From: Lewinella sp. LCG006 | GTDB lineage: Bacteria > Bacteroidota > Bacteroidia > Chitinophagales > Saprospiraceae | DNA: 64,000 nucleotides | NCBI RefSeq assembly: GCF_040784935.1 | Contig: NZ_CP160680.1 | Span: forward strand, 2,574,501 to 2,638,500 | Direction of reading: 5' to 3' | In this document: in pieces, positions 52,218 through 59,882 of the stretch | Numbering within the stretch: position 1 is the stretch's first letter | Layout of the letters: each line of letters opens with the position of its first letter | Notes under the pieces: model-generated | Told to the model about the DNA's origin: nothing | What the model saw: the letters and a program-made list of their open reading frames with translations, nothing else | Databases searched by the model: none | Translations under genes and position numbers: made by a program

Positions 52218-52718
52218 ATGCGACACAAAAACCAATTGAATCATCCAGCGCTGCTTCCTCTTTGGAAGAGCTTGGAGCGCGATTGGTTTTTACAGCTTTG
52301 TGCCATATTGTTGCTGCTTTGTGTAGGGTTTGCGCTGGTGTTGTGGGGAATGCAGGCCTCTCCGTTGGTATTGTCGCTAGCCATTATGTTGGTCGTCGCA
52401 GGCGGATACCTGTGCTGGATGCATTTTCGGCAACCAACTGCCTTAGAACGACTACAGGATCGGCTTTACGATCAACCCGCTTCGGTCGTATGGGTTTATG
52501 GCATTGTTCAGCAGCACCATCCTTTCGGCTTACAGATCAACCAAAGAGGGATTCTCTACTTCAAGTTTTCAGACGGTGATGAGCAATCGGTCTATTTGCC
52601 TCCGGAAAAGATAAAATTGATCAGTAAAGTGCTTTCAAGAGCCTTGCCAAACACTGTTTTTGGGTATACCAAAGAAAGAGCCGCACAGTATGCCCAAAAT
52701 CCCCGTTTTGTAGAGTAA
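52218..52718 (+). CDS. Two-helix membrane protein of unknown function
   Basis: 166 residues. After a polar start (MRHKNQLNHPALLPLWKSLER) come two membrane helices (about 22-43 DWFLQLCAILLLLCVGFALVLW and 48-68 PLVLSLAIMLVVAGGYLCW), then a cytoplasmic domain (SVVWVYGIVQQHHPFGLQI, GILYFKFSDGDEQSVYLPPE, ISKVLSRALPNTVFGYTKER). FGYTKERAAQYAQNP suggests a small alpha/beta fold. No family recognised. The 3' side is occupied by a cluster of palindromic repeats up to the stop codon of the convergent USP gene. Confidence 0.72.
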   Translation: MRHKNQLNHPALLPLWKSLERDWFLQLCAILLLLCVGFALVLWGMQASPLVLSLAIMLVVAGGYLCWMHFRQPTALERLQDRLYDQPASVVWVYGIVQQHHPFGLQINQRGILYFKFSDGDEQSVYLPPEKIKLISKVLSRALPNTVFGYTKERAAQYAQNPRFVE

Positions 52719-52726
52719 GGGTGCTC

Positions 52727-52957
52727 ATCCCGATGCTCGGGATTCGCAGTGGTGCTCGCTGCGCGAGCGGTGGTGTTCATCCCGATTTTCGGGATTTACG
52801 GGAGTACTCGCTGCGCTCGTGGTTCTTTGATCGTGTAAATAATCTGTCTCCACTTTCCGAAATCGGCATTACCGCGAGTCCCGACCCTCGGGACGAACAC
52901 TCTCGCAAATCCCAGGTATTCGGGATGAGCACCAACACGAGTCCTAACCCTCGGGAC
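52727..52957. repeat. Cluster of five REP-like palindromes
   Basis: Five units of about 17 bp with the same palindromic core: ATCCCGATGCTCGGGAT (52727-52743), ATCCCGATTTTCGGGAT (52779-52795), GTCCCGACCCTCGGGAC (52878-52894), ATCCCAGGTATTCGGGAT (52909-52926) and GTCCTAACCCTCGGGAC (52941-52957). Between them CTCGCTGCGC-type motifs recur (52755 and 52807). The cluster fills the gap between two convergent genes. Confidence 0.8.
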
Positions 52958-52963
52958 GAGTAC

Positions 52964-53809
52964 CTATCCCGGCCAAATCAACAATGGCACATGGGTGTAT
53001 TCTGCCGTTTTTTTACTCTGACTGCGGTGAAAGAGTTCCTGGAAAAAATTTCTACGTGGGCGAACGAGCACTTGCAAATCAATGTGGTACATCAGGTTGA
53101 AAGCTTCCAGTGCTTCCGTAGTATCTTCTTCTTCAGACTGGTGGAAGGTAATGTTGATCCCCTTGAGCTGGTTTTTGAAGACGTCCATCAGTTCGTCCAA
53201 ATCCATTTCGGTGCGTTCGTTATCGTCAGTGACAATGTGGAGGCAGCGAAGATCTGGTTGCTGAGGTTTAAGAAAATCGACCAGTTTAAGGAGGTGTACT
53301 ACATCCGCTCGATAGAGGTCGGTCGCAAAACTGATTCTTTCCAAAGGTTGATAGCTCGCCGCTGCGGGAACAACCAGTACGGGTACGGTAGGGTGGTCAA
53401 TGATATCTTTTGATACACTGCTCATCCACCAGGGTTTTCCTGCTGCTCCTCGGGTGCCCACTACGATCAAATCAGCTTCCTCTTCGGCCAGTTCGTTGAT
53501 GGTAATTCCGACAGGCCCAATTTCCACATCAGTAGTGATGGTCACCTGGTTTTTCAATTGGTCACTTATCTTGGTGAGGGTATCTTCTGCCATCTTCTGA
53601 AGGTTGGCACGTGCTTCGTCCAATAGCTTACGATTGATGGTAGGTACCGTTTGAGGAATCTCCAGCATCGCGTCAGAAACGGGTTCTAAAACGTGGAGCA
53701 GTTTTACCTCGGCCTGGTACACATCAGCTAATTGCAGCGCATAAATCAGCGCATTCTCAGCGGAGGGTGAAAAATCGAGGGAACAGATTATTTTTTTGAT
53801 GGCAGTCAT
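52964..53809 (-). CDS. Universal stress protein with two UspA domains
   Basis: 281 residues. Domain 1 (about 1-148) begins MTAIKKIICSLDFSPSAENAL, with VKLLHVLEPVSDAM, ITTDVEIGPVG and the ATP-loop region ADLIVVGTRGAAGKPWWMSS ... VPVLVVPAAA; domain 2 (about 150-281) has ERISFATDLYRADVVHLLKL and DLQVLVRPRRN, ending VPLLIWPG. The first ATP-binding loop reads GTRGAAGKPWWMSSVSKDI, where the usual second Gly-Ser is replaced by Ser-Ser, so ATP binding may be weaker. Tandem UspA proteins are stress-linked. The stop codon adjoins the REP-like cluster. Confidence 0.9.
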   Translation of the reverse strand: MTAIKKIICSLDFSPSAENALIYALQLADVYQAEVKLLHVLEPVSDAMLEIPQTVPTINRKLLDEARANLQKMAEDTLTKISDQLKNQVTITTDVEIGPVGITINELAEEEADLIVVGTRGAAGKPWWMSSVSKDIIDHPTVPVLVVPAAASYQPLERISFATDLYRADVVHLLKLVDFLKPQQPDLRCLHIVTDDNERTEMDLDELMDVFKNQLKGINITFHQSEEEDTTEALEAFNLMYHIDLQVLVRPRRNFFQELFHRSQSKKTAEYTHVPLLIWPG

Positions 53810-53907
53810 TGCTTTGCGTCTTAGTAATTTGATCTTTACAGGAGCAAATTAATAGGGAAACAAGACTTTTAGTGACCAGGTTCGTCAGTGAGGGAGGATG
53901 ATTTTTG

Positions 53908-54777
53908 TCACTCGCTACGCCGGAGCAATTGCAGCAAGTATTCACCGTAGCCACTTTTGAGGTATTTCTGCCCTAGTCTCTCCAATTGTTCTTGATCAAT
54001 AAAGCCCTGGCGGAAGGCGACCTCTTCAATACAACCAATTTTCAAGCCCTGACGATCTTCAATTACTTCAATAAATTGTCCGGCCTGGATCAGTGATTTG
54101 TGGGTGCCGGTATCGAGCCAGGCGACTCCCCGGCCCAGAACGTTGACCTGTAGGTTTCCTCGTTCAAGGTAGTATTTGTTGACATCGGTGATCTCGTATT
54201 CTCCCCGTGAGCTGGGCTTAAGGTTTTTGGCGATATCTACCACCTGGTTGTCGTAGAAGTAGAGCCCTGGTACCGCATAATTGCTCTTCGGCTTGCTGGG
54301 TTTTTCTTCAATGGAAATGGCCTTGAATTCATCGTCGAAAGAAACAACGCCATAGCGTTCGGGGTCAGCTACCCAGTAGGCGAAGACAATGCCGCCATCG
54401 GGTTGAGCACAGTTTTTCAACTGTTCGTCTAAGCCTACACCGTAGAAGATATTGTCGCCCAGTACCAGTGCTGCGGCATCGCCATCAATAAAGTCTTCTC
54501 CCAGGACAAAAGCCTGAGCGAGTCCGTTGGGTTCATGTTGGGCGACATAACTGAAATTACAGCCAATGGCCGACCCATCTCCCAGTAATTTTTCGAAATT
54601 GGGTAAATCTTCCGGGGTGGAGATGATCAAAATATCCTTGATGCCCGCCGACATGAGCGTCGAAAGAGGGTAATAGATCATCGGTTTGTCGTATACCGGC
54701 ATCAATTGCTTACTCACGGCAAGCGTTAGTGGATAAAGACGAGTACCTAAGCCTCCGGCTAAAATGATTCCTTTCAT
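53908..54777 (-). CDS. rmlA: Glucose-1-phosphate thymidylyltransferase
   Basis: 289 residues, the standard length. [39 protein letters not shown] is the nucleotide-binding signature; [57 protein letters not shown] and [17 protein letters not shown] follow. It forms dTDP-glucose from glucose-1-phosphate and dTTP, the first step to dTDP-L-rhamnose. rmlB, rmlC and rmlD are not in the window. It ends the signalling operon (8 bases after the Hpt gene), an unusual neighbourhood for rmlA. Confidence 0.95.
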   Translation of the reverse strand: MKGIILAGGLGTRLYPLTLAVSKQLMPVYDKPMIYYPLSTLMSAGIKDILIISTPEDLPNFEKLLGDGSAIGCNFSYVAQHEPNGLAQAFVLGEDFIDGDAAALVLGDNIFYGVGLDEQLKNCAQPDGGIVFAYWVADPERYGVVSFDDEFKAISIEEKPSKPKSNYAVPGLYFYDNQVVDIAKNLKPSSRGEYEITDVNKYYLERGNLQVNVLGRGVAWLDTGTHKSLIQAGQFIEVIEDRQGLKIGCIEEVAFRQGFIDQEQLERLGQKYLKSGYGEYLLQLLRRSE

Positions 54778-54784
54778 GGGGTGG

Positions 54785-55141
54785 TTATAAGTTTTTAAGA
54801 ATACGACTGACTTCCAGTGCTACTTTTTGGCTGTTGCGTTCCAACAGCATTAGTTGTTCTTGAATACCTTTTGGGTCGCGGCCTTCCTCTAGTGCTATTT
54901 CCCAAAGTTTGAGGTTGGCATTGATCAGTGCTTTGTCACCAGAAAAACTGAGCGTAGACTTGTAATGATGGCAGAATCTTTCAAGACCTACCCAATCTTT
55001 TTGTTCACACAGCTTTCTGGCGGTACGTTGGTTGGTTTTGAGTTCCTGTAACAAGGCCTCCAGTAAGGTTTTCATGGTATTGGCATCTCCTGTCGACATG
55101 GTTTCGAGGTAGGAAAGGTCCAATTTGCTTTTAATCGTCAT
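54785..55141 (-). CDS. Histidine phosphotransfer (Hpt) protein
   Basis: 118 residues, an all-helical Hpt domain. The phosphorylatable His is probably H58 in [19 protein letters not shown], with the conserved Lys three residues later (H-x-x-K pattern). [28 protein letters not shown] is the typical first helix. It lies 6 bases after the hybrid kinase gene and 8 before rmlA, so it should take phosphate from the kinase's receiver domain and pass it to an unknown response regulator. Confidence 0.85.
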   Translation of the reverse strand: MTIKSKLDLSYLETMSTGDANTMKTLLEALLQELKTNQRTARKLCEQKDWVGLERFCHHYKSTLSFSGDKALINANLKLWEIALEEGRDPKGIQEQLMLLERNSQKVALEVSRILKNL

Positions 55142-55147
55142 TGTGTT

Positions 55148-57103
55148 TTATTTTACGTATTGGGCTATTTTTTCAAAAAGTTCCTCTGGGTTAAAAGGCT
55201 TTAATATGTAATCGTTCATGCCTGCTTCCAGGTAGCGTTCGTCTTCGGCAATTTGGGTTTGGGCGGTCATTGCAAGCACTGGCGTGGTGGCGTGGCGGTG
55301 GCTTAAAACGGTTCGTAGGTAGCGGGTGATGCTGAAGCCATCTTCGTCAGGTAGCTGGACGTCCATCAAGATAAGGTCAAACAACGAATTTTCAAGTACT
55401 TGTCGAGCTTGTGTACCACTGTTGGCGATGACAATATCTATTTCTGACCATTCTTTTTCCAGGGTTTTACGTAAGACAATCTGGTTCATTGGATGGTCTT
55501 CCACGATAAGTATCCTGCGGGGGGGAGTAGTGTTTTTTAGGCTGGGTGTAGTAGGTGAGGGTGTTGTTTTTGTTTGTTCCGTTTCTAGCTTGAGTGGTAA
55601 ATGAATCGTGAATTTTGCACCTTTACCTACTTCGGAGGTCAGGTGGATATGGCCATTCATCCGTTCCGCGAGTTGTTTGGCGATACTCAGCCCAAGGCCT
55701 GTTCCTTCCTGTTGTTTGCCCGGCGTGTGGATACGGTTGAAGGCTTGGAAAATGCTGTCTTGCTGGTCTTTGGGAATACCTGGCCCCGTATCCTGGATTT
55801 CAAATTGGACCTGAATGAGGTCTGAACTTTGCTCCTTCCAATTGACCTGGAGAACAACCTGACCTTGCTCTGTGAATTTTACGGCGTTGCCGAGGATATT
55901 ATAAAGTACCTGGCTAATGCGTTGTTTGTCACCTCTGACCCGCTGGGGTAAGGGAGGAGATAATGCGTACGTTAGCAACAGCCCTTTGGCCAGCGCTTTA
56001 GGTTTGAGGACATCAATGATTCGACGTACCGTTAGGGGCAGGTCAAAAGCACTTTCTTCGATATTGAGCGCATCGTTTTGTAAGCTGGAGGTAAGCAAGA
56101 TATCATTGATGATCCCCAGCAACAGGTGGGAAGCTTCTTGTACGGAATAAACGTACTCTTCTTGTTCCTTATTCAGCGGTGTTTGCGTGAGGAGGTTGCT
56201 CATGCCGACGATGGCATTCATTGGGGTACGCAGCTCATGGCTCACCGTGGCGATCACCTGTTCCCGGACTCTGGCCGTTTCTTCTGATAATTGCTGCGCT
56301 CGTTGGAGCTCTTCGGTTCTTTTTTGTAAAGTAATATCCTGAAGCGTACCTACGAAATAGCTTTCTTGATTTATTCGCTCTACCCGCCTGCTGTTGAGAA
56401 GAACGTGTACAGCCTGGTTATTTTGCCTTTGTATTTTTAGGTCCTGCTGAAAGGCTCGCTGCTCGGGAGGACAATCTTCCTGTGCTCGTAATAAATAGAA
56501 AGGAGACTCGGCTTGCTGGATATCCTGGTAGGTAAAAAATTGTTCACCGTGAGGCACTCCCAGTATTCGGTAGACTTCCTTGCTGGCAAAGAAAAAGTTT
56601 TCGGAAGGTCGAAATTCCCAGTTACCAATGCGAGCAATTTGCTGGGCTTCTTCGAGTCGCATCAAAATCTGCTTCCGTTCCATAGAGAAACGTAAGACAC
56701 GGTAGAGCTGATTGGGCTCAAATTCGCCTTTCACGAGATAGTCCTGTGCGCCAGCCCCTACGGCTCTTACGCCCTGGTCGCGGTCACTGGTTCCCGTAAG
56801 GACAATAACGTTGGTATTGGGAAAGGCGTCAATGAGCCTTAAGAGGGTATCGATGCCCTTGCTGTCGGGAAGGCTGAGATCCAATAAAACGGCATCAAAG
56901 TCCTTTTCACTACCCAGCTGCTCCAGGCCACTGGCGAGCATGTCGGCAATCGTAATTTCGTATTCTTGCTCGGGATTGTTTTTAAGCAACAGGCTGACCA
57001 AGCCCGCATAGCTGGCTTCATCTTCGATCAGTAACACTTGTACCACTGCGCGTTTGTCGAGCAATGGCTGCCGGAGAGGGCGTTGTGTCAACTTTCGGTT
57101 CAT
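55148..57103 (-). CDS. Hybrid sensor histidine kinase (REC-PAS-HisKA-HATPase-REC)
   Basis: 651 residues and no membrane helix, so cytoplasmic. N-terminal receiver domain (about 22-140, phospho-Asp D75 in DAVLLDLSLPDSKG), a PAS-like domain (about 150-262, QQIARIGNWEFRPSENFFFASKEV ... ESYFVGTLQDIT), HisKA with H289 in TVSHELRTPMNAIVGMSNLL, HATPase (NILGNAVKFTEQG, DTGPGIPKDQ, GTGLGLSIAKQL) and a C-terminal receiver (about 525-651, D581 in DLILMDVQLPDEDG, with RRILIVEDHPMNQ). The C-terminal REC should pass phosphate to the Hpt protein encoded 6 bases downstream. The signal sensed is unknown. Confidence 0.93.
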   Translation of the reverse strand: MNRKLTQRPLRQPLLDKRAVVQVLLIEDEASYAGLVSLLLKNNPEQEYEITIADMLASGLEQLGSEKDFDAVLLDLSLPDSKGIDTLLRLIDAFPNTNVIVLTGTSDRDQGVRAVGAGAQDYLVKGEFEPNQLYRVLRFSMERKQILMRLEEAQQIARIGNWEFRPSENFFFASKEVYRILGVPHGEQFFTYQDIQQAESPFYLLRAQEDCPPEQRAFQQDLKIQRQNNQAVHVLLNSRRVERINQESYFVGTLQDITLQKRTEELQRAQQLSEETARVREQVIATVSHELRTPMNAIVGMSNLLTQTPLNKEQEEYVYSVQEASHLLLGIINDILLTSSLQNDALNIEESAFDLPLTVRRIIDVLKPKALAKGLLLTYALSPPLPQRVRGDKQRISQVLYNILGNAVKFTEQGQVVLQVNWKEQSSDLIQVQFEIQDTGPGIPKDQQDSIFQAFNRIHTPGKQQEGTGLGLSIAKQLAERMNGHIHLTSEVGKGAKFTIHLPLKLETEQTKTTPSPTTPSLKNTTPPRRILIVEDHPMNQIVLRKTLEKEWSEIDIVIANSGTQARQVLENSLFDLILMDVQLPDEDGFSITRYLRTVLSHRHATTPVLAMTAQTQIAEDERYLEAGMNDYILKPFNPEELFEKIAQYVK

Positions 57104-57108
57104 AATGC

Positions 57109-57492
57109 TTAATCTTCTGCGACTTCAGCAGGCCCTGCATCAGTAGCTGGGATAAATACGAATTGGGCGTTGCCTTCGTGTAGCACCAGGCAACAAATAG
57201 TCCCTTCGTTGGTCTTGTATACGGAAGTAAAGCGGTCAACGTTCTCCATCGCGACCACTTTTTTTGCAGCTAATTCTTCCAAGGTGGAAGCATTGATCGA
57301 CCACTTGTCGGGCGTAGCTTCCGCAGCAACCACGGGCAAACCCAAACCCGCAGCTTCTTCTTCCTGATAAACAACAAAAACGGGATAATTGGAAATATCC
57401 TGATCCTTGACCGCATTGGCAGCCTTTACTAGCAGTAGCAAAAAGGGTTGCAACTGCTTTTCCAACCCGTGTAAACCTTTTTCACTCAACAT
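57109..57492 (-). CDS. Protein of unknown function, first gene of the hybrid-kinase operon
   Basis: 127 residues. LHGLEKQLQPFLLLLVKAANAV (a helix), YPVFVVYQEEEAAGLGLPVV, WSINASTLEELAAKKVVAMENVD, FTSVYKTNEGTICCLVLHEGNAQFVFIP and an acidic tail. The alternating strands and helices suggest a small alpha/beta fold; I see no identifiable domain. The kinase gene starts 5 bases after its stop codon, so the genes are cotranscribed and the protein may be a ligand or signal partner of the kinase. A transposon-like palindromic element lies 25 bases upstream of the start. Confidence 0.72.
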   Translation of the reverse strand: MLSEKGLHGLEKQLQPFLLLLVKAANAVKDQDISNYPVFVVYQEEEAAGLGLPVVAAEATPDKWSINASTLEELAAKKVVAMENVDRFTSVYKTNEGTICCLVLHEGNAQFVFIPATDAGPAEVAED

Positions 57493-57517
57493 AAGCGGTG
57501 TCTCTGGATTTGATGCC

Positions 57518-57686
57518 CTAGTGGTCTGTCAAACTTAAACTTTCCGGTTGCCCGATGCGTCTTTCGGCACTGCTCTTCGTTGGAGAACCCCTTGCGTAGC
57601 GCTGCTATGCAAGGGAACCTCCGCCTCGATCAGCACCAAAATCCGCGTTCGCTCAACCGGAACTTTAAATGCTGACAGACCACTAG
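57518..57686. mobile_element. Fold-back MITE-like element, probable IS630-family derivative
   Basis: A 169-bp stretch whose ends are perfect inverted repeats: CTAGTGGTCTGTCA (57518-57531) and TGACAGACCACTAG (57673-57686). The similarity continues inward (CCGGTTG against CAACCGG, and CCCTTGCGTAGC against GCTATGCAAGGG at the centre), so the whole element can fold into one long hairpin. CTAG stands at both ends; IS630-type transposons insert at CTAG and duplicate TA, so the real ends are likely GTGGTCTGTCA. No coding sequence inside. It lies between rlmD and the hybrid-kinase operon, 25 bp from the first start codon of the operon. Confidence 0.8.
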
Positions 57687-57712
57687 CCGCAAGATACAGA
57701 CTATTTCCCTTT

Positions 57713-59134
57713 CTAACGCTTTACCAACAAGGCTACATTCTCCACGTGTGAGGTATGAGGGAACATATCCACAGGCCGCATTTTCTCCACGCGGTACATC
57801 TCGTCTAGCAATTGCAAATCGCGTGCTTGGGTGGCTGGGTTGCAGCTCACATATACCAAGCGGGGAGCTGCCAGTTGTAGGAGCATCTGAACGACTTTGG
57901 GGTGCATGCCGGCCCGTGGGGGGTCGGTAATGAGCACATCCGGTGCGCCGTGTTCTTTGGCAAACTCGTCGGTGAGAATGTCTTTCACATCACCGGCGTA
58001 AAAACGGGCATTTTCAATACCATTAAGTTCAGCATTGATTTTTGCATCATCAATCGCTGCCGCAATTTCTTCGATGCCTACTACTTGTCGGCATTTGTCG
58101 GCGAGGTAAAGTGCAATGCTACCAATACCTGTATAGAGGTCATAAACATTCTCCTCGCCGGTAAGCCCCGCAAATTCAGCAGCGATATCGTACAGGCGAA
58201 TGGCTTGATTGGTGTTGGTTTGAAAAAAAGATTTCGCGCCAATCCGGTATCGGATATGCCCCAGTGCTTCCTCGATATAAGGCGTGCCATGGAAAAGGTG
58301 CATATCGAGATCCATGAGGTACTCGTTGACCTTGGGGTTGATGCAGTAAAAGAGGCTGGTGATTTCCGGGAATTTTGCCTGCACCGCAGCGAGGAAAGGC
58401 TGGATTTTCTTCTGATCGTTGGCGAAAAAAGCGATCAGCACCATGGTTTGGCCCAGGCTGCTGGTTCTGATCATCAATTGGCGCAAAGAGCCAGTGCGTT
58501 CCCGCATGTCAAAAAACGGGAAGCTCATCTCTATCGCCAGTTCCCGAATGCCATTGCGGATAGCGTTGGAGGGCTCATCTTGTAGGTAGCAGTGGTCAAT
58601 CTGGATAAGCTTATCGTAAGCCCCGGGGCGGTGGAAACCCACAACTTCCGACATCTGAGAGATGCTTTCATCCTTGACTTCCTCGTCGGTGAGCCAGCGT
58701 CGGTTGGCACAGCCAAATTCCAGCTTATTGCGATAGTAGGTCGTTTTTTCCCCTCCCAGAATTGGCTGCTTTTCAACGACGTCTACTTTACCAATTCGCT
58801 GGATGGTGTTGTAAACGCCTTCTTCTTTGTTGCGCAGCTGGGCGGCGTAATCTACGTGCTGCCATTTGCAACCACCACAGACCCCAAAGTGGGCACAGAA
58901 GGGTTCAACCCGCGCTTCCGATTTTTTATGAAAATGACTGGGCTTACCCCATAGAACACCTTTGCGTTTTTTGAAAATCTGCACATCGGCTACATCACCA
59001 GGAGCGGCATCTTCAGCAAATACTACCTTGCCTTCAGGGTCGCGGCCAACACAGCGGCCTTTATCGGCCATGCTGGTGAAGGTTACGTTGTACAATATTT
59101 CTGGATATCTTTTCTTGCGGCGTGCCATAGTCAT
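57713..59134 (-). CDS. rlmD: 23S rRNA (uracil-5-)-methyltransferase RlmD/RumA
   Basis: 473 residues (ATG at 59134 or 59128). A TRAM domain (about 10-70, VTFTSMADKGRCVGRDPEGKVVF) precedes the iron-sulfur cluster region C80-AHFGV-C86-GG-C89-KWQH, then the central domain and the methyltransferase core: VYDLYTGIGSIALYLADKCR, VVGIEEIAAAIDDAKINAEL, DVLITDPPRAGMHPKVVQML and the nucleophile Cys in VYVSCNPATQARDLQLL. Methylates a U in 23S rRNA (m5U1939 in E. coli). It has a TAGCTTTG box 15 bases upstream, and stands alone. Confidence 0.95.
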   Translation of the reverse strand: MTMARRKKRYPEILYNVTFTSMADKGRCVGRDPEGKVVFAEDAAPGDVADVQIFKKRKGVLWGKPSHFHKKSEARVEPFCAHFGVCGGCKWQHVDYAAQLRNKEEGVYNTIQRIGKVDVVEKQPILGGEKTTYYRNKLEFGCANRRWLTDEEVKDESISQMSEVVGFHRPGAYDKLIQIDHCYLQDEPSNAIRNGIRELAIEMSFPFFDMRERTGSLRQLMIRTSSLGQTMVLIAFFANDQKKIQPFLAAVQAKFPEITSLFYCINPKVNEYLMDLDMHLFHGTPYIEEALGHIRYRIGAKSFFQTNTNQAIRLYDIAAEFAGLTGEENVYDLYTGIGSIALYLADKCRQVVGIEEIAAAIDDAKINAELNGIENARFYAGDVKDILTDEFAKEHGAPDVLITDPPRAGMHPKVVQMLLQLAAPRLVYVSCNPATQARDLQLLDEMYRVEKMRPVDMFPHTSHVENVALLVKR

Positions 59135-59148
59135 CTTGAATTAAGCGG

Positions 59149-59156
59149 CAAAGCTA
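59149..59156 (-). promoter_or_regulatory. -7 promoter box TAGCTTTG
   Basis: TAGCTTTG on the minus strand, 14 bases before the rlmD start at 59134. Fits TAnnTTTG; no -33 element at the usual spacing. Confidence 0.45.
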
Positions 59157-59293
59157 AGCATAATGTAGGAGAGAACGCATATCTGAGGCTTATTCGAGCG
59201 TTGGTCGGATCAAAAGCGTCTATCAAGTATTACAGGATGTAAACGACTCTTTTATGCTTTCTTTTGGGAAGCAATCACTGGACGATCCAAAAT

Positions 59294-59671
59294 CTAGCGT
59301 AGCCGCTCCAACTGCGTGTGCAGCCGCTGCACCAGCAATTGTGTAATTCTTCGATTAACTTCGGCCTCGTTCTCCAGATAAAAGCCAAGTTCTTCTTCCG
59401 TAAATTGCCCCACCACAAGGCCAAAGAGCAGCCCCCTAAGGCGATTGTCTTTGCCGATGCTGTGTTGCACTTGCTGCTTTTGCTGGGCAAGGTTCATGTT
59501 GGCAAAGCGAACTTTGCGCTTGACAAAGAAATGGCGGGTAATGGCCAGAAACAGCTCGTTCTGTAGTTTTAAAACAGGGCGCAGTGTCTGGTGCAAAAAG
59601 TCTTCCACGGGATTGTTGGCGGGTAAGCTCTCAATCTGTGGTCGTATGGCTAAGCGGGGATCTGAGGACAT
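59294..59671 (-). CDS. Conserved Bacteroidota protein of unknown function
   Basis: 125 residues from the ATG at 59671 (MSSDPRLAIRPQIESLPANN). Entirely helical: DFLHQTLRPVLKLQNELFLAITRHFF, KRKVRFANMNLAQQKQQVQHSIGKD, RLRGLLFGLVVGQFTEEELGFYLENEAEVNRRITQLLVQRL. The NTTLRPxLKLQN and L(F)GLVVGxFTxEE segments are strongly conserved in relatives, which I recall being labelled glyoxalase without visible basis. The fold may be a helical bundle acting as an adaptor. An in-frame start at 59746 is possible but gives an extra signal-like head. Confidence 0.75.
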   Translation of the reverse strand: MSSDPRLAIRPQIESLPANNPVEDFLHQTLRPVLKLQNELFLAITRHFFVKRKVRFANMNLAQQKQQVQHSIGKDNRLRGLLFGLVVGQFTEEELGFYLENEAEVNRRITQLLVQRLHTQLERLR

Positions 59672-59882
59672 GGCGTGTATTTTATTTCGGGGTATTCGCG
59701 GTAATTGAATGAGGGCAGAGAAATGTAATGACGCTAATAGAAACAAGCTTGAAATTCACCAATAACGACTTTTTGCCGAAGTTGGAATTAATTCCTAATC
59801 GTTCACTTATCCCTCTACCCTTTACCTTAAGGGCACGAAGTAGGCCGCATCCTTATACGGCTTAGGTAAGAGATGCGCGTGT

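Noticed and set aside
52721-53413. 230-codon plus-strand frame
   Set aside because: Starts in the REP-like cluster and continues antisense to the universal stress protein gene.
57902-58585. 227-codon plus-strand frame
   Set aside because: Antisense to the methyltransferase domain of rlmD, which has full catalytic motifs.
59747-59882. Possible RNA gene in the gap before pnkp
   Set aside because: No cloverleaf, terminator or promoter box was found; nothing to support an RNA gene.
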